A DNA stretch of 40,567 bases from an uncultured Faecalibacterium sp. (GTDB taxonomy: Bacteria > Bacillota > Clostridia > Oscillospirales > Ruminococcaceae), in contig URVW01000013.1 of the NCBI GenBank assembly GCA_900551435.1, positions 1-40,567 on the forward strand, given 5' to 3'. Shown piece after piece: positions 1-7,532 of this stretch. The notes beneath the pieces were generated by a model. That model was not told the DNA's origin. It did no database searches and saw nothing but the letters and a program-made list of their open reading frames with translations. Position 1 is the first letter of the stretch. Each line of letters opens with the position of its first letter. A program made the translations under genes and the position numbers.

Positions 1-810
1 GGTCAGGTTGCTGGTGCTGGACAGCATGATCAACTGCATGAAGTAGTCGTTCCAGCTGTTGATGAAGGTGAAGATAGCCAGTGCGCCGATGCCCGGTTTG
101 ACCATCGGGAGAACGATGCTGATAAAGGTCTTTGCTTCGCTTGCACCGTCGATGCGGGCAGCTTCCAGCATCTCGGTGGGGATGCCCTCACTGAACTGCT
201 TCATCAGGAACACGCCGAAGGGCCAGCCGACGATGGGGAAGATGACCGCCCAGATGGTGTTGTAGAGATTTAGGGAGCTCATCTCACGCAGCAGGGGGAT
301 CAGGATGACCTGCTTAGGCAGAGCCATGGCGCAGACGATCAGGGTGAAGAGCAGCTTCCGGCCGACGAAACGCTTTTTTGCCAGCGCATAGCCAGCCATG
401 GCGGCGGTGATGCAGGTGAGGATCATGGACATGACGGCCATGAACACGGTGTTGATCATCCAGCGCAGAGCGGCCGGAGCCGTGGGGCCGACCGAGAAGT
501 AGATGGGTTCGCCGTCAGCGCTGAAGTGTGCGCTGAAGGGGACCGCCAGCTGCCACAGTGGAGCACTCTTGCCCGCGAACAGCTTCTGATAGTTGGTCAG
601 GACCCATTCATGCGGCCACCATTCGGGGGTGGTCGAGTTGATGGCAGCACCGGTCTTGAACGAGCCGGTGATGATCCAATACAGCGGGAAAGCGAACAGC
701 ACGGCTACGATGCTGATGAAGATCAGCGTCAGGATGGTATAGGCGCTGGCTTTCTTGAGCTTACTGGGATGCCGCTTCAGCGGCTTTTGCTTGGTTGCAG
801 TTGCACTCAT
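1..810 (-). CDS. Carbohydrate ABC transporter permease, MalG-like (3' end beyond window)
   Basis: Integral membrane permease of a CUT1-type sugar importer. The visible 270 residues start MSATATKQKPLKRHPSK, have a first membrane segment near residues 25-45 and several later ones, and carry the EAA loop (EAARIDGASEAKTF...LP) that docks on the ATPase, near the truncated end. The ATG lies behind a strong AAGGAGG site. The gene runs off the left edge of the window without a stop, so roughly the last 10-20 residues are missing. It begins 14 bp after the stop of the partner permease and shares its operon with the binding-protein gene. No ATPase gene is visible; many CUT1 importers of Firmicutes borrow a shared MsmK-type ATPase, which is family knowledge and not shown here. 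The substrate cannot be read from the sequence. Confidence 0.9.
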   Translation of the reverse strand, partial: MSATATKQKPLKRHPSKLKKASAYTILTLIFISIVAVLFAFPLYWIITGSFKTGAAINSTTPEWWPHEWVLTNYQKLFAGKSAPLWQLAVPFSAHFSADGEPIYFSVGPTAPAALRWMINTVFMAVMSMILTCITAAMAGYALAKKRFVGRKLLFTLIVCAMALPKQVILIPLLREMSSLNLYNTIWAVIFPIVGWPFGVFLMKQFSEGIPTEMLEAARIDGASEAKTFISIVLPMVKPGIGALAIFTFINSWNDYFMQLIMLSSTSNLT

Positions 811-824
811 TGTCGCACACCTCC

Positions 825-1754
825 TTAATTATCCTGATTGCCCAGCTTGAACTGGATGGCGGACAGGATCGCGATGATCACAGCCAGAACAACACCCATC
901 GCGTTGCCGTAGCCGTAGCGGTACAGCTTGAACGCCGTGTAGTAGATGTAGTACATGATGGTGTCGGTGCTGTGGTTGGGGCCGCCGGAAGTCAGCAGCT
1001 GGATCAGTGCAAAGCACTGGAAGGAGTTGATGGTGGTAATGACCAGAATGTAGAGAGTAGTGGGCATGATGGCGGGCCACTTGATCTTCCAGAACGCCTG
1101 AAAATCGTTGGCGCCGTCCACTTCGGCCGCTTCCACGATGGACTGATCGACATTGCCCAGTGCGGAAACATACAGAACGATGGGCTGGCCGACCGAGGTG
1201 GTCAGCAGGATCAGGATGATGCAGCCCAGAGCGAACCGCTCATCGCCCAGCCAGTTGATATTCTTATCGATCAGGCCGAGGCTCTTGCCCAGATAGTTGA
1301 AGATGCCGTAATAGTTGTTGTACATCCACTTCCAGACGACGGTGACGGCGACGGAACCGGTGACAACGGGGAGGTAGAACACGCAGCGGAACAGGCTCGT
1401 GGCCCACTCCGGAATGTCAACGATGGCCGAGCTGACCCACAGCGAGAACGCGCAGGTGACAGGCACAGAGACGATGACGATGATGAAGGTGTTCTTCAAT
1501 GCGCCAATGAAAATGGGGTCGGCAAAGAGTTCTTTGTAGTTCGCAAGTCCGACAAAAATGTCGGCGCGGTTCATGGTGGAATCAAAGAAGCTCGTGACCA
1601 CGCACAAAACCATGGGATAGATGACGAATCCCACGAAGAAGATCAGGCTCGGCAGAAGGAAGATATAAGATGCGATGGTCTCCTGCCGGACCAGTGCGCG
1701 GCTGCGCTTCGGCTCTTTGATCGATGCAGTCTTTGCAGCCAAGAAAATCACCAA
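825..1754 (-). CDS. Carbohydrate ABC transporter permease, MalF/LacF-like
   Basis: First permease of the same sugar importer, about 309 residues with six predicted membrane segments. The EAA loop is seen near residues 210-235 (EAAEVDGANDFQAFWKIKWP), the standard coupling helix of binding-protein-dependent permeases. The start is uncertain: TTG at 1754 and GTG at 1751 lie directly behind an AAAGGA site, with a further TTG at 1739; no ATG fits. It is separated from the upstream binding-protein gene by about 120 bp containing a strong hairpin, which probably lowers permease expression relative to the binding protein, and is followed after 14 bp by the second permease. Function as permease is sure from family motifs; the sugar is unknown. 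Confidence 0.9.
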   Translation of the reverse strand: MVIFLAAKTASIKEPKRSRALVRQETIASYIFLLPSLIFFVGFVIYPMVLCVVTSFFDSTMNRADIFVGLANYKELFADPIFIGALKNTFIIVIVSVPVTCAFSLWVSSAIVDIPEWATSLFRCVFYLPVVTGSVAVTVVWKWMYNNYYGIFNYLGKSLGLIDKNINWLGDERFALGCIILILLTTSVGQPIVLYVSALGNVDQSIVEAAEVDGANDFQAFWKIKWPAIMPTTLYILVITTINSFQCFALIQLLTSGGPNHSTDTIMYYIYYTAFKLYRYGYGNAMGVVLAVIIAILSAIQFKLGNQDN

Positions 1755-1799
1755 TCCTTTCGAGATGCTTGGTTCCCGACAGCGCTTTTTGCAAAAGAA

Positions 1800-1837
1800 T
1801 TGCCCCTCCCTCGCCGGGATTTTCGAGGAAGGGGCAA
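1800..1837 (-). terminator. Intercistronic hairpin between binding protein and permeases
   Basis: Two 14-base arms (1800-1813 and 1824-1837) pair with one mismatch around a 10-base loop. Read on the minus strand, the hairpin is followed by TTCTTTT. It lies between the stop of the binding-protein gene and the start of the first permease. Such structures commonly act as partial terminators or 3' stabilisers that give excess binding protein over permease; that role is inferred. Confidence 0.7.
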
Positions 1838-1875
1838 GGTCTATAACATTAAGATGCTCGATTTACAGGGGGCGC

Positions 1876-3234
1876 TTATGCCTCAGCGGCAGCAGCGGCA
1901 TTTGCGTTCTCCACGAAGGTGGCAACGGCAGTCTCGACCGGCTCGCCCGTGCCAACGCGCTGGAGCATGTTCCACCACTCGGTACGAGCAGTTGCCCAGC
2001 CCGGAGTGATCTGATAGTAGTCGCCCAGATAGGACATGAACTTGGTGTACTCGCTCATGATCTCGTTGCCAGCGTAGATGTCGCCGACGCTCTCACGAAC
2101 GGGGAAGTAGGTGGAAGCCAGAACGCTTGCGGCCACCTGATCGGGGTCGGCAGCGATGAAGTCGATAAAGGTCTTAGCAGCCTCGATCTTGGCCTCGTCG
2201 CCGTTATCGAAGATGCCGAAGCCCCAGATACCGCCGCACAGCTTGGGATCGCCGCTTTCGGTGGGGAAGGCCATGGGGAAGATCTCGTCGCCATCGTTGG
2301 TCAGGCCGGCGTCATTGTTGTCGGAGTTCAGCTGCTGAGCGATGTTCCAGCAGAAAGCCATCTGTAGCGTGCCGTTGCGGAACAGGGTGATCTCCTCGCC
2401 GCCATTGATGGAAGCATCGAAGTTGATGCCGTCTGCATCGTACAGAGCCTGAATGGCCTTGATGTTCTCGGGGGAGTCAGCGGTGTACTTGGTGTGAGCT
2501 GCATCGGTGAACGTGCCGCCGTACATGTTGTTGATGATGGCGCGCGTGCCCTGGTCACCGCCCTGACCGCTGCAGTAGATGGCTGCGACGTTATCATAGC
2601 CGCCCTTGTACAGTGCGTCAACGGTCTTGAGGAAGCCGTCGGTGCTCCAAGTATGCTTGTCGGTATCGATGTACTGGTCTGCGCCGACTTCCTTGACCTT
2701 GGTCATGTTGACGGCCATGCAGTGTGCGGTCATGCACAGGGGATATTCATAATAGTTGCCGGCGTCGTCCTTGCAGGCGGACTCGACAGAAGCGTAGATA
2801 TCTTTCTTGGCATCGGCGGTCCACAGATCGTTCAGGGGAGCCATGACGCCCTTCTTGCCCCAGTTTGCAACCAGACGCTCGGGACCTTCCATGACCAGAT
2901 CGGGTGCGCTGCCGCCTTCGATCGCGGTGTTGACCTGATCGTCGCCGTTGGTGTAGTCCAGATACTCGACGGTGACCTTGATGTCAGGATACTTTGCGTT
3001 GAAGCTGGAGATCAGTTCCTGAACCGTCTCGTCCTTGCCCCAGCCGCCGATGGGGTATGTCCACAGCTTGATGTTTGCGCCAGCGGAAGCAGCGGTGCTG
3101 GATGCAGCTGCGGAAGATGCAGCGGTAGAAGAAGCGGTGCTGGAAGAGCTGCCGCCGCATGCGGCCAGTGCGCCCGCTGCGCCGAGGATGCCGGCAGCCT
3201 TCAGAAAGGAGCGACGAGAGATGCAGTTTTTCAT
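1876..3234 (-). CDS. Extracellular solute-binding lipoprotein of sugar ABC importer
   Basis: Family 1 (sugar) solute-binding protein, 452 residues from the ATG at 3234, chosen because it has an AAGGAGA site at good distance and starts a proper signal peptide. The N terminus is MKNCISRRSFLKAAG followed by a hydrophobic stretch and the lipobox GALAAC, so the mature protein should be lipid-anchored on the outer face of the membrane. The segment SRRSFLK resembles a twin-arginine motif. After the lipid-attachment Cys comes a Ser/Ala-rich spacer of about 27 residues, then the binding domain beginning IKLWTYPIGGW. First gene of the importer operon, driven by the promoter at 3304-3332. Divergent from an RpiR-type regulator, which suggests an amino sugar or sugar acid as ligand, but this is inference. 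A longer in-frame reading to 3381 lacks a ribosome binding site. Confidence 0.92.
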   Translation of the reverse strand: MKNCISRRSFLKAAGILGAAGALAACGGSSSSTASSTAASSAAASSTAASAGANIKLWTYPIGGWGKDETVQELISSFNAKYPDIKVTVEYLDYTNGDDQVNTAIEGGSAPDLVMEGPERLVANWGKKGVMAPLNDLWTADAKKDIYASVESACKDDAGNYYEYPLCMTAHCMAVNMTKVKEVGADQYIDTDKHTWSTDGFLKTVDALYKGGYDNVAAIYCSGQGGDQGTRAIINNMYGGTFTDAAHTKYTADSPENIKAIQALYDADGINFDASINGGEEITLFRNGTLQMAFCWNIAQQLNSDNNDAGLTNDGDEIFPMAFPTESGDPKLCGGIWGFGIFDNGDEAKIEAAKTFIDFIAADPDQVAASVLASTYFPVRESVGDIYAGNEIMSEYTKFMSYLGDYYQITPGWATARTEWWNMLQRVGTGEPVETAVATFVENANAAAAAEA

Positions 3235-3303
3235 AACGAAATTCTCCTTGCAATTCATCAAATATGTTTGCGGCTTTCGTGTCGAGCCGCTGTTGTTGGT
3301 TTT

Positions 3304-3332
3304 ATTATAGAAAAATATTTTCATTTTGTCTA
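3304..3332 (-). promoter_or_regulatory. Sigma-A promoter of the sugar importer operon
   Basis: On the minus strand TAGACA (3327-3332) and TATAAT (3304-3309) are spaced by exactly 17 bases, giving an expected start near 3297 and a leader of about 60 bases before the binding-protein ATG. The perfect -10 box and AT-rich surroundings make this the most convincing promoter in the spacer. Confidence 0.8.
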
Positions 3333-3348
3333 TCGGGGCATTGCACAA

Positions 3349-3374
3349 TTCTGAAAAAAGTTTCTTGTTCAGAA
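3349..3374. promoter_or_regulatory. Inverted repeat upstream of importer promoter
   Basis: TTCTGAA (3349-3355) and TTCAGAA (3368-3374) form a perfect 7-base inverted repeat with a 12-base spacer. It begins about 16 bp upstream of the -35 box of the importer promoter, a common place for an activator or distal operator. Its factor is unknown and the repeat is short, so chance occurrence in AT-rich DNA is possible. Confidence 0.35.
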
Positions 3375-3479
3375 CTACCAAATTGAGCGAATAGTGCGAC
3401 TGTTTTGCTAGAAAATAACAAAATTTTAGTGATTGTATCTATTTTGTAACTATTGAGAAACAAAAACTTTTCCGGCAGA

Positions 3480-3494
3480 TGAAAACGATTTTCA
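3480..3494. promoter_or_regulatory. Palindromic operator candidate, copy 1
   Basis: TGAAAA-CGA-TTTTCA, a perfect 15-bp palindrome with a 3-base centre. A second copy with the same arms lies 44 bp away. It resembles a CcpA cre box but is one base too long. Binding by the adjacent RpiR-type regulator is the simplest guess. Confidence 0.55.
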
Positions 3495-3523
3495 AGACAA
3501 AATGGACCGAAAAGTTGCGATTT

Positions 3524-3538
3524 TGAAAAGGATTTTCA
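3524..3538. promoter_or_regulatory. Palindromic operator candidate, copy 2
   Basis: TGAAAA-GGA-TTTTCA, with arms identical to those at 3480-3494 and a different centre. The centre-to-centre distance is 44 bp, close to four helical turns, so the two sites face about the same side of the DNA. Conserved arms with a variable centre are the pattern of a dimeric regulator site. Confidence 0.55.
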
Positions 3539-3614
3539 TAAATGAGTCGTACTTTTCTCAAAAAATTGGACGCTCTGCACAGAAAACGGCCCGGATTTGT
3601 GGCAAAAGCCCCTC

Positions 3615-3643
3615 TTGCCAACGGGGGAAGATTCTTTTATACT
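3615..3643 (+). promoter_or_regulatory. Sigma-A promoter of the RpiR-type regulator
   Basis: TTGCCA (3615-3620), a 17-base spacer and TATACT (3638-3643) precede the regulator gene. The leader of about 75 bases contains a small perfect hairpin, CCGACA-ATGG-TGTCGG (3659-3674), and an AAGGAG-rich stretch before the ATG. Confidence 0.8.
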
Positions 3644-3724
3644 TTCTAACAGAGCATCCCGACAATGGTGTCGGCGGACTGTGCAGCGGACAGCGTCGGG
3701 AAGGAGTAGGAGAGAGGAAACAAC

Positions 3725-4570
3725 ATGTCTACAAATTTCTGGGACCTGCTGCATCAGCGGCAGGACGAGCTGACCAAATCCGGACGGATGGTGGCAGATT
3801 ACCTCATCCATCACGCCGACGAGGCGCAGTACCTTTCGATCTCATCGCTGGCAAGGGAGTGCAAGGTGGCGGAAGCGACGGTGTTCCGCTTCTGCCGCGC
3901 GCTGGGCTTTGAGGGCTACCACGAAATGCGCATCGCGCTGGCACAGGCTAACGCGACGGCGGCGCTGGTCAATCAGCAGGAGCCGGAACCGGGCGCGACC
4001 ACCGCGACCCTCTGTGAACACGCCAGTGCGCTGTTCCTCACAGCCATCAACGGCACGCAGAACGCTCTTTCGCCGGATGCTGTGGACTGTGCCGTGGACC
4101 TTCTGCGGGCGGCCAAGCAGGTGTTCTGTCTGGGACAGGGCGGCAGCATGCTGCTGGCCAATGACATCTGCGCCCGCTTTTCGAGCCTGTCCAATAAATT
4201 CCGCACGGCGGGAGACAGCCACTTGCAGCTCCTTTCGGCCAGTCTGATGACCCCCGAAGATGTGGTGTTGTTCGTATCCTACTCGGGTGCGACCCGCGAT
4301 ATGATGGAAACGCTGCGCACCGCCAAGGCGTCCGGCGCAAAGATCATCCTGCTGACCCATTATGAAGATTCACCGGGTGCATCGCTGGCCGATGTCGTGC
4401 TGCTCTGCGGCGCACAGGAAAGCCCGCTGGATTCCGGCAGCATTCCCATCAAGGTGGCGGTCCTCTATGTCGCCGAAGTGCTCCTGCTCCGCTATATGCT
4501 GGACGACCCCCAGCAGACCAACGACGCGCAGGACCGCACCAGCGAAGCGGTGGCGATCAAACTTCTCTAA
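3725..4570 (+). CDS. MurR/RpiR family transcriptional regulator
   Basis: 281-residue DNA-binding sugar-phosphate sensor. Residues about 1-80 form the HTH_6 domain (SISSLARECKVAEATVFRFCRALGF is the recognition region), and residues about 110-250 form a SIS domain (VFCLGQGGSMLLAND..., VLFVSYSGATRDMMETLRTAKASGAKIILLT). SIS domains bind phosphosugars, so the inducer is probably a phosphorylated intermediate of the imported sugar. The ATG sits behind a purine-rich AGGAG/GAGAGG stretch. It is transcribed alone, from its own promoter, divergently from the importer operon, and ends at a strong terminator. Repression or activation of the importer through the twin palindromes at 3480 and 3524 is inferred. 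Close relatives control sialic acid, N-acetylmuramate or glucosamine use; the present ligand is not known. Confidence 0.93.
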   Translation: MSTNFWDLLHQRQDELTKSGRMVADYLIHHADEAQYLSISSLARECKVAEATVFRFCRALGFEGYHEMRIALAQANATAALVNQQEPEPGATTATLCEHASALFLTAINGTQNALSPDAVDCAVDLLRAAKQVFCLGQGGSMLLANDICARFSSLSNKFRTAGDSHLQLLSASLMTPEDVVLFVSYSGATRDMMETLRTAKASGAKIILLTHYEDSPGASLADVVLLCGAQESPLDSGSIPIKVAVLYVAEVLLLRYMLDDPQQTNDAQDRTSEAVAIKLL

Positions 4571-4577
4571 ACAACGA

Positions 4578-4604
4578 AAGCTCCTCGTGCAGAGGAGCTT
4601 TTTT
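4578..4604 (+). terminator. Rho-independent terminator after the RpiR-type regulator
   Basis: AAGCTCCTC (4578-4586) and GAGGAGCTT (4592-4600) pair perfectly over a 5-base loop and run into a tract of six T (4599-4604). Confidence 0.93.
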
Positions 4605-4683
4605 GCTGCATATTCTGTGGGTTCCTGAATACCATAGTCCTGAGAAGCCCTGAAAACGCAGTTGGGGACGGGAGGAGAGCATT

Positions 4684-6180
4684 TTGGAAAAACAGGAACG
4701 TCTGGAAGCGACTGTCTGCCGCGAGATCGGTGCACGCACCGGCGGCGAGATCCTGATCGGCGTGGTCGGTCCGGTCCGGACCGGAAAAAGCACGCTCATC
4801 AAACAATTTATGGAGCAGCTGGTTCTGCCCGCCCTGACCGATGAGGATGCGCGGCGGCGTGCCCGGGACGAGCTGCCGCAGTCGGCGGCGGGGCGCACTA
4901 TCATGACGACCGAGCCGAAATTCATCCCGGAAACGGCGGTCCCGCTGCAGTTAGAGGGCGGGGGCGAGTGCAGCATCCGGCTCATCGATTGTGTGGGGTA
5001 CATGGTGGAAGGGGCCATGGGGCACGAGGAGAACGAGAAGCCCCGGATGGTCAAAAGCCCGTGGTTCGACGAGGCGATCCCGTTCGATCTCGCGGCGGAG
5101 ACCGGGACACGGAAAGTCATCCGGGACCATTCGACCATCGGCATCGTCGTCACCACCGATGGGACCATCAGTGAGATTCCGCGCGAGAACTATCTGCCCG
5201 CTGAAAAACGGGTGGTCGAGGAACTGGAAGCACTGGGCAAGCCGTTCGTGGTCCTGCTCAACAGCACCCATCCGGAAGCGCCGGAGACCCGGGCGCTGGC
5301 AGAGAAGATGGAGCAGAAATATGGGCGGAGCGTCCTGCCAGTGAACTGTCTTGACCTCGACCGGTCGGCGCTGCATGAAATTTTGCAGCGGGTCTTATAT
5401 GAATTTCCGGTCCGGGAGCTGGATTTTGCCATTCCGCGCTGGGTGACCATGCTGGACCGGGGCCACTGGCTGCAAACCGAAATCTACACGGCCGCGATGG
5501 ATTTTTCGGAGAAAATTTCCCGGATGAAGGATGTTCCGGCCCAGAACAGCGCCGGGGCGCTGGGCAGCGATTCGGTGGAAAGCTCGACCCTGAGCGGGAT
5601 GAACCTTTCCGACGGCGTGGTGCGGGTGACCGTTCTGCTCAAGCCGGAGGTGTTCTACCGGGTCCTCAGCGAACAGACCGGGCTTGCCATCGGTGACGAA
5701 GCGGGCCTGATGCCCTGCATCATCGAGCTTTCCAAGGCAAAGCGCGAATACGAAAAGATCCGCAGCGCCTTGGAACAGGTGGAAGCGACCGGTTACGGCA
5801 TCGTGATGCCGACCATCGATGAACTTTCGCTCGAAGAGCCGGAGATCATCCGGCAGGGCGGGCGGTACGGCGTCCGGCTGGAAGCGAGTGCACCATCCAT
5901 CCATATGCTGAAAGCGGTCATCCGCACCGAGATCAACCCCATCGTGGGGACCGAAAAGCAGAGCGAGGACCTTGTACAGAGCCTTTTGGGAGATTTTGAG
6001 TCGGACCCGGAACGGCTGTGGGAGTCCAATATTTTCGGGAAGAGCCTTCACGAACTGGTCAACGAGGGACTGCAGAACAAGCTGCTCCACATGCCGCAGG
6101 AAGCGCGGGGCCGCTTGCAGGACACCTTGGAAAAAGTCATCAACGATGGATGCAGCGGCCTGATCTGTATCCTGCTGTAA
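4684..6180 (+). CDS. spoIVA: Stage IV sporulation protein A, coat-basement ATPase
   Basis: 498 residues, close to the 492 of Bacillus subtilis SpoIVA. SpoIVA polymerises with ATP hydrolysis on the forespore surface and anchors the spore coat. Visible landmarks: P-loop GPVRTGKST (residues 29-37), the MTTEPKFIP segment with paired threonines (about 75-83), a Walker B-like LIDCVGY (D102) and the conserved C-terminal GCSGLICILL. The TTG start at 4684 is supported by GGAGGAG seven bases upstream and matches the family N terminus. Monocistronic between two terminators. A weak sigma-E-like promoter may lie at 4608-4640 (GCATATT, then CATAGT), but its spacer is longer than usual. Its presence implies a sporulating ancestry or ability. 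Confidence 0.95.
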   Translation: MEKQERLEATVCREIGARTGGEILIGVVGPVRTGKSTLIKQFMEQLVLPALTDEDARRRARDELPQSAAGRTIMTTEPKFIPETAVPLQLEGGGECSIRLIDCVGYMVEGAMGHEENEKPRMVKSPWFDEAIPFDLAAETGTRKVIRDHSTIGIVVTTDGTISEIPRENYLPAEKRVVEELEALGKPFVVLLNSTHPEAPETRALAEKMEQKYGRSVLPVNCLDLDRSALHEILQRVLYEFPVRELDFAIPRWVTMLDRGHWLQTEIYTAAMDFSEKISRMKDVPAQNSAGALGSDSVESSTLSGMNLSDGVVRVTVLLKPEVFYRVLSEQTGLAIGDEAGLMPCIIELSKAKREYEKIRSALEQVEATGYGIVMPTIDELSLEEPEIIRQGGRYGVRLEASAPSIHMLKAVIRTEINPIVGTEKQSEDLVQSLLGDFESDPERLWESNIFGKSLHELVNEGLQNKLLHMPQEARGRLQDTLEKVINDGCSGLICILL

Positions 6181-6183
6181 CGC

Positions 6184-6232
6184 AAAGCGCACCTCTCTGC
6201 CGGGAAGATTCCCGGACGAAGAGGTGCGCTTT
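6184..6232. terminator. Bidirectional terminator between spoIVA and the RmlD-like gene
   Basis: AAAGCGCACCTC (6184-6195) pairs with GAGGTGCGCTTT (6221-6232), with an inner hairpin CCGGGAA...TTCCCGG. T tracts follow on the plus strand, and the minus strand carries a shorter T run, so it can end both convergent transcripts. Confidence 0.9.
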
Positions 6233-6239
6233 TTGTGAT

Positions 6240-7076
6240 TTATCGAAGGCCGTATTCGGCGAGACAATGGGAAAAACCATCGATGGTGGAAGAAAACTGG
6301 ATGCCGTGGGCAGCGGCTTTGCTGCCGTCCATCTGAAGGTTCCGCTTCCAGTCGGTGACCTCGATCGAAACAGAGATGCCGAGAAGGGAAGCGAACTGCT
6401 GGGCCGTCTCGACCATGTTCCGGTCATTTCCGCTGCCGAAATTGTAGACGCCGCCGGGAAGCGAGAGCGCAGGATACAGCTGCTCGATGATCTCCCGCAC
6501 AAAGCTGATGCCGCGGTGGTCGTTTCGGGAAAAAGTGACGGGCGTTCCCTGCAGCGCGGCCCGCAGAAGGTTCAGCGGAAGATTTCCCCGGATGGGCAGG
6601 TTCCAGCTGGGAAGATCGTACATCCATGGAACGCGCAACAAAACTGCATCGGGAAGAAGATCGAGCACCCGCTGTTCAGCTTCGAGCTTGTGCCGCCCGT
6701 AAACGTTGGCAGGGGAGAGCGCAAGCGTCTCCGGCAGCGGGCCGTCCTGCTCCGTCCCGGCATAGACCTGATCGGAACTGAACGCGGCCAGCTTTGCCCC
6801 TGCGGCAGAAGCGCCCTCGGCCATCCAGACCGGAACTTCTACGTTGGCGCGATAGGATTCCTCCGGGTGCTGCTGGCAGAAACCGGTATCGGACAGCGCC
6901 GCCAGATGGAGCACGGCGTCAGGCTGTTCCTGCTCAATGAACCGCAGGATGTCGTCCCGCGAAGCGCGGGCCAGAAAGCCGCGCGGAAAGGTGGAAAATT
7001 CGGCTTTGCCGTTCCACTGTTGAAGCACGCGCGCACCTACAAAGCCGCCCGCGCCGGAAATGAGGATTTTTTGCAT
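6240..7076 (-). CDS. RmlD-like NAD(P)-dependent sugar-nucleotide reductase (extended SDR)
   Basis: 278-residue Rossmann-fold protein. It opens with MQKILISGAGGFVGARVL (GxxGxxG nucleotide-binding loop) and has the catalytic pair YGRHK (YxxxK) near residue 126, preceded by the AAFSSDQVYAG strand. The overall pattern is of dTDP-4-dehydrorhamnose reductase relatives acting on activated sugars. No other rhamnose genes are nearby, so the exact substrate is open and the name RmlD would be an over-call. It is the last gene of the azlCD transcript; its AAGGAG site overlaps the stop codon of the short upstream peptide, suggesting translational coupling. Ends at the bidirectional terminator. Confidence 0.82.
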   Translation of the reverse strand: MQKILISGAGGFVGARVLQQWNGKAEFSTFPRGFLARASRDDILRFIEQEQPDAVLHLAALSDTGFCQQHPEESYRANVEVPVWMAEGASAAGAKLAAFSSDQVYAGTEQDGPLPETLALSPANVYGRHKLEAEQRVLDLLPDAVLLRVPWMYDLPSWNLPIRGNLPLNLLRAALQGTPVTFSRNDHRGISFVREIIEQLYPALSLPGGVYNFGSGNDRNMVETAQQFASLLGISVSIEVTDWKRNLQMDGSKAAAHGIQFSSTIDGFSHCLAEYGLR

Positions 7077-7084
7077 GGCTGTGG

Positions 7085-7204
7085 TTACTCCTTTTTGGCA
7101 TCACGGGCGGCCCGGACATTCTCACAGAGGGCCTGATAAGTCTCGTGGCTGACAACGGCAAGGCTCGTGCCGGGTTCGGTGATCCAGATCGGCGTTCCGG
7201 ACAC
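7085..7204 (-). pseudogene. Orphan 39-residue peptide resembling the tail of a Phd/YefM antitoxin
   Basis: Between azlD and the RmlD-like gene one frame reads VSGTPIWITEPGTSLAVVSHE followed by TYQALCENVRAARDAKKE and a TAA at 7085-7087. The pattern 'pIwIT...G...aVVS.E.Yqal' matches the middle and C-terminal part of Phd/YefM-type antitoxins. A GTG at 7204 could start it, but it has no ribosome binding site and the normal N-terminal DNA-binding half is absent; upstream in the same frame lies azlD coding sequence. It is therefore most likely a decayed fragment left by a rearrangement. It could alternatively be a tiny coupled ORF. Homology is judged by eye only. Confidence 0.4.
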
Positions 7205-7220
7205 CGCAGCGGCTGGGGAT

Positions 7221-7532
7221 TCAGTGCACCAAAAACAGTTCGATGACGAACACCACCGCGCAGCACGCCACCGACACCTGAAACAGGCTGGCGCCGAACC
7301 ATGCGGCGGCGATGCCGACCACCAGCGCCACCGCGCCCGCGACGGGGCTTTGGGTCGCGTTGACGATGGCCGGGAAGGTCATGACCGCCAGCGTCACATA
7401 CGGAACATAATAAAGGAACGACTGGATGAACTGATTTTTGATGGGTTTGCGGATGAGGGTCAGCGGCAGAACGCGGATCGCATAGGAGACGGCCGCCATG
7501 ACCGCGATGTAGACCCAGTTGTTGTATGTCAT
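7221..7532 (-). CDS. azlD: AzlD-family branched-chain amino acid exporter small subunit
   Basis: 103 residues, four predicted membrane segments, start MTYNNWVYIAVMAAVSYAIRVLPL, which is the usual AzlD opening. AzlD acts with AzlC as a two-component exporter of branched-chain amino acids and their analogues in the cytoplasmic membrane (family knowledge). Its ATG overlaps the azlC stop codon by four bases, indicating translational coupling and a 1:1 partner. Length is typical of the family, so the C terminus is intact despite the odd fragment that follows. Confidence 0.9.
   Translation of the reverse strand: MTYNNWVYIAVMAAVSYAIRVLPLTLIRKPIKNQFIQSFLYYVPYVTLAVMTFPAIVNATQSPVAGAVALVVGIAAAWFGASLFQVSVACCAVVFVIELFLVH

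Noticed and set aside
3480..3494. CcpA cre box reading of TGAAAACGATTTTCA
   Set aside because: A cre box is 14 bp with a CG centre; this palindrome is 15 bp and its sister at 3524 has no CG. A separate regulator site is more likely, although catabolite control is not excluded.
4608..4640. Sigma-E promoter for spoIVA
   Set aside because: GCATATT and CATAGT are suggestive, but the 18-base spacer is longer than the usual sigma-E spacing and the -10 match is partial, so it is not listed as a feature.
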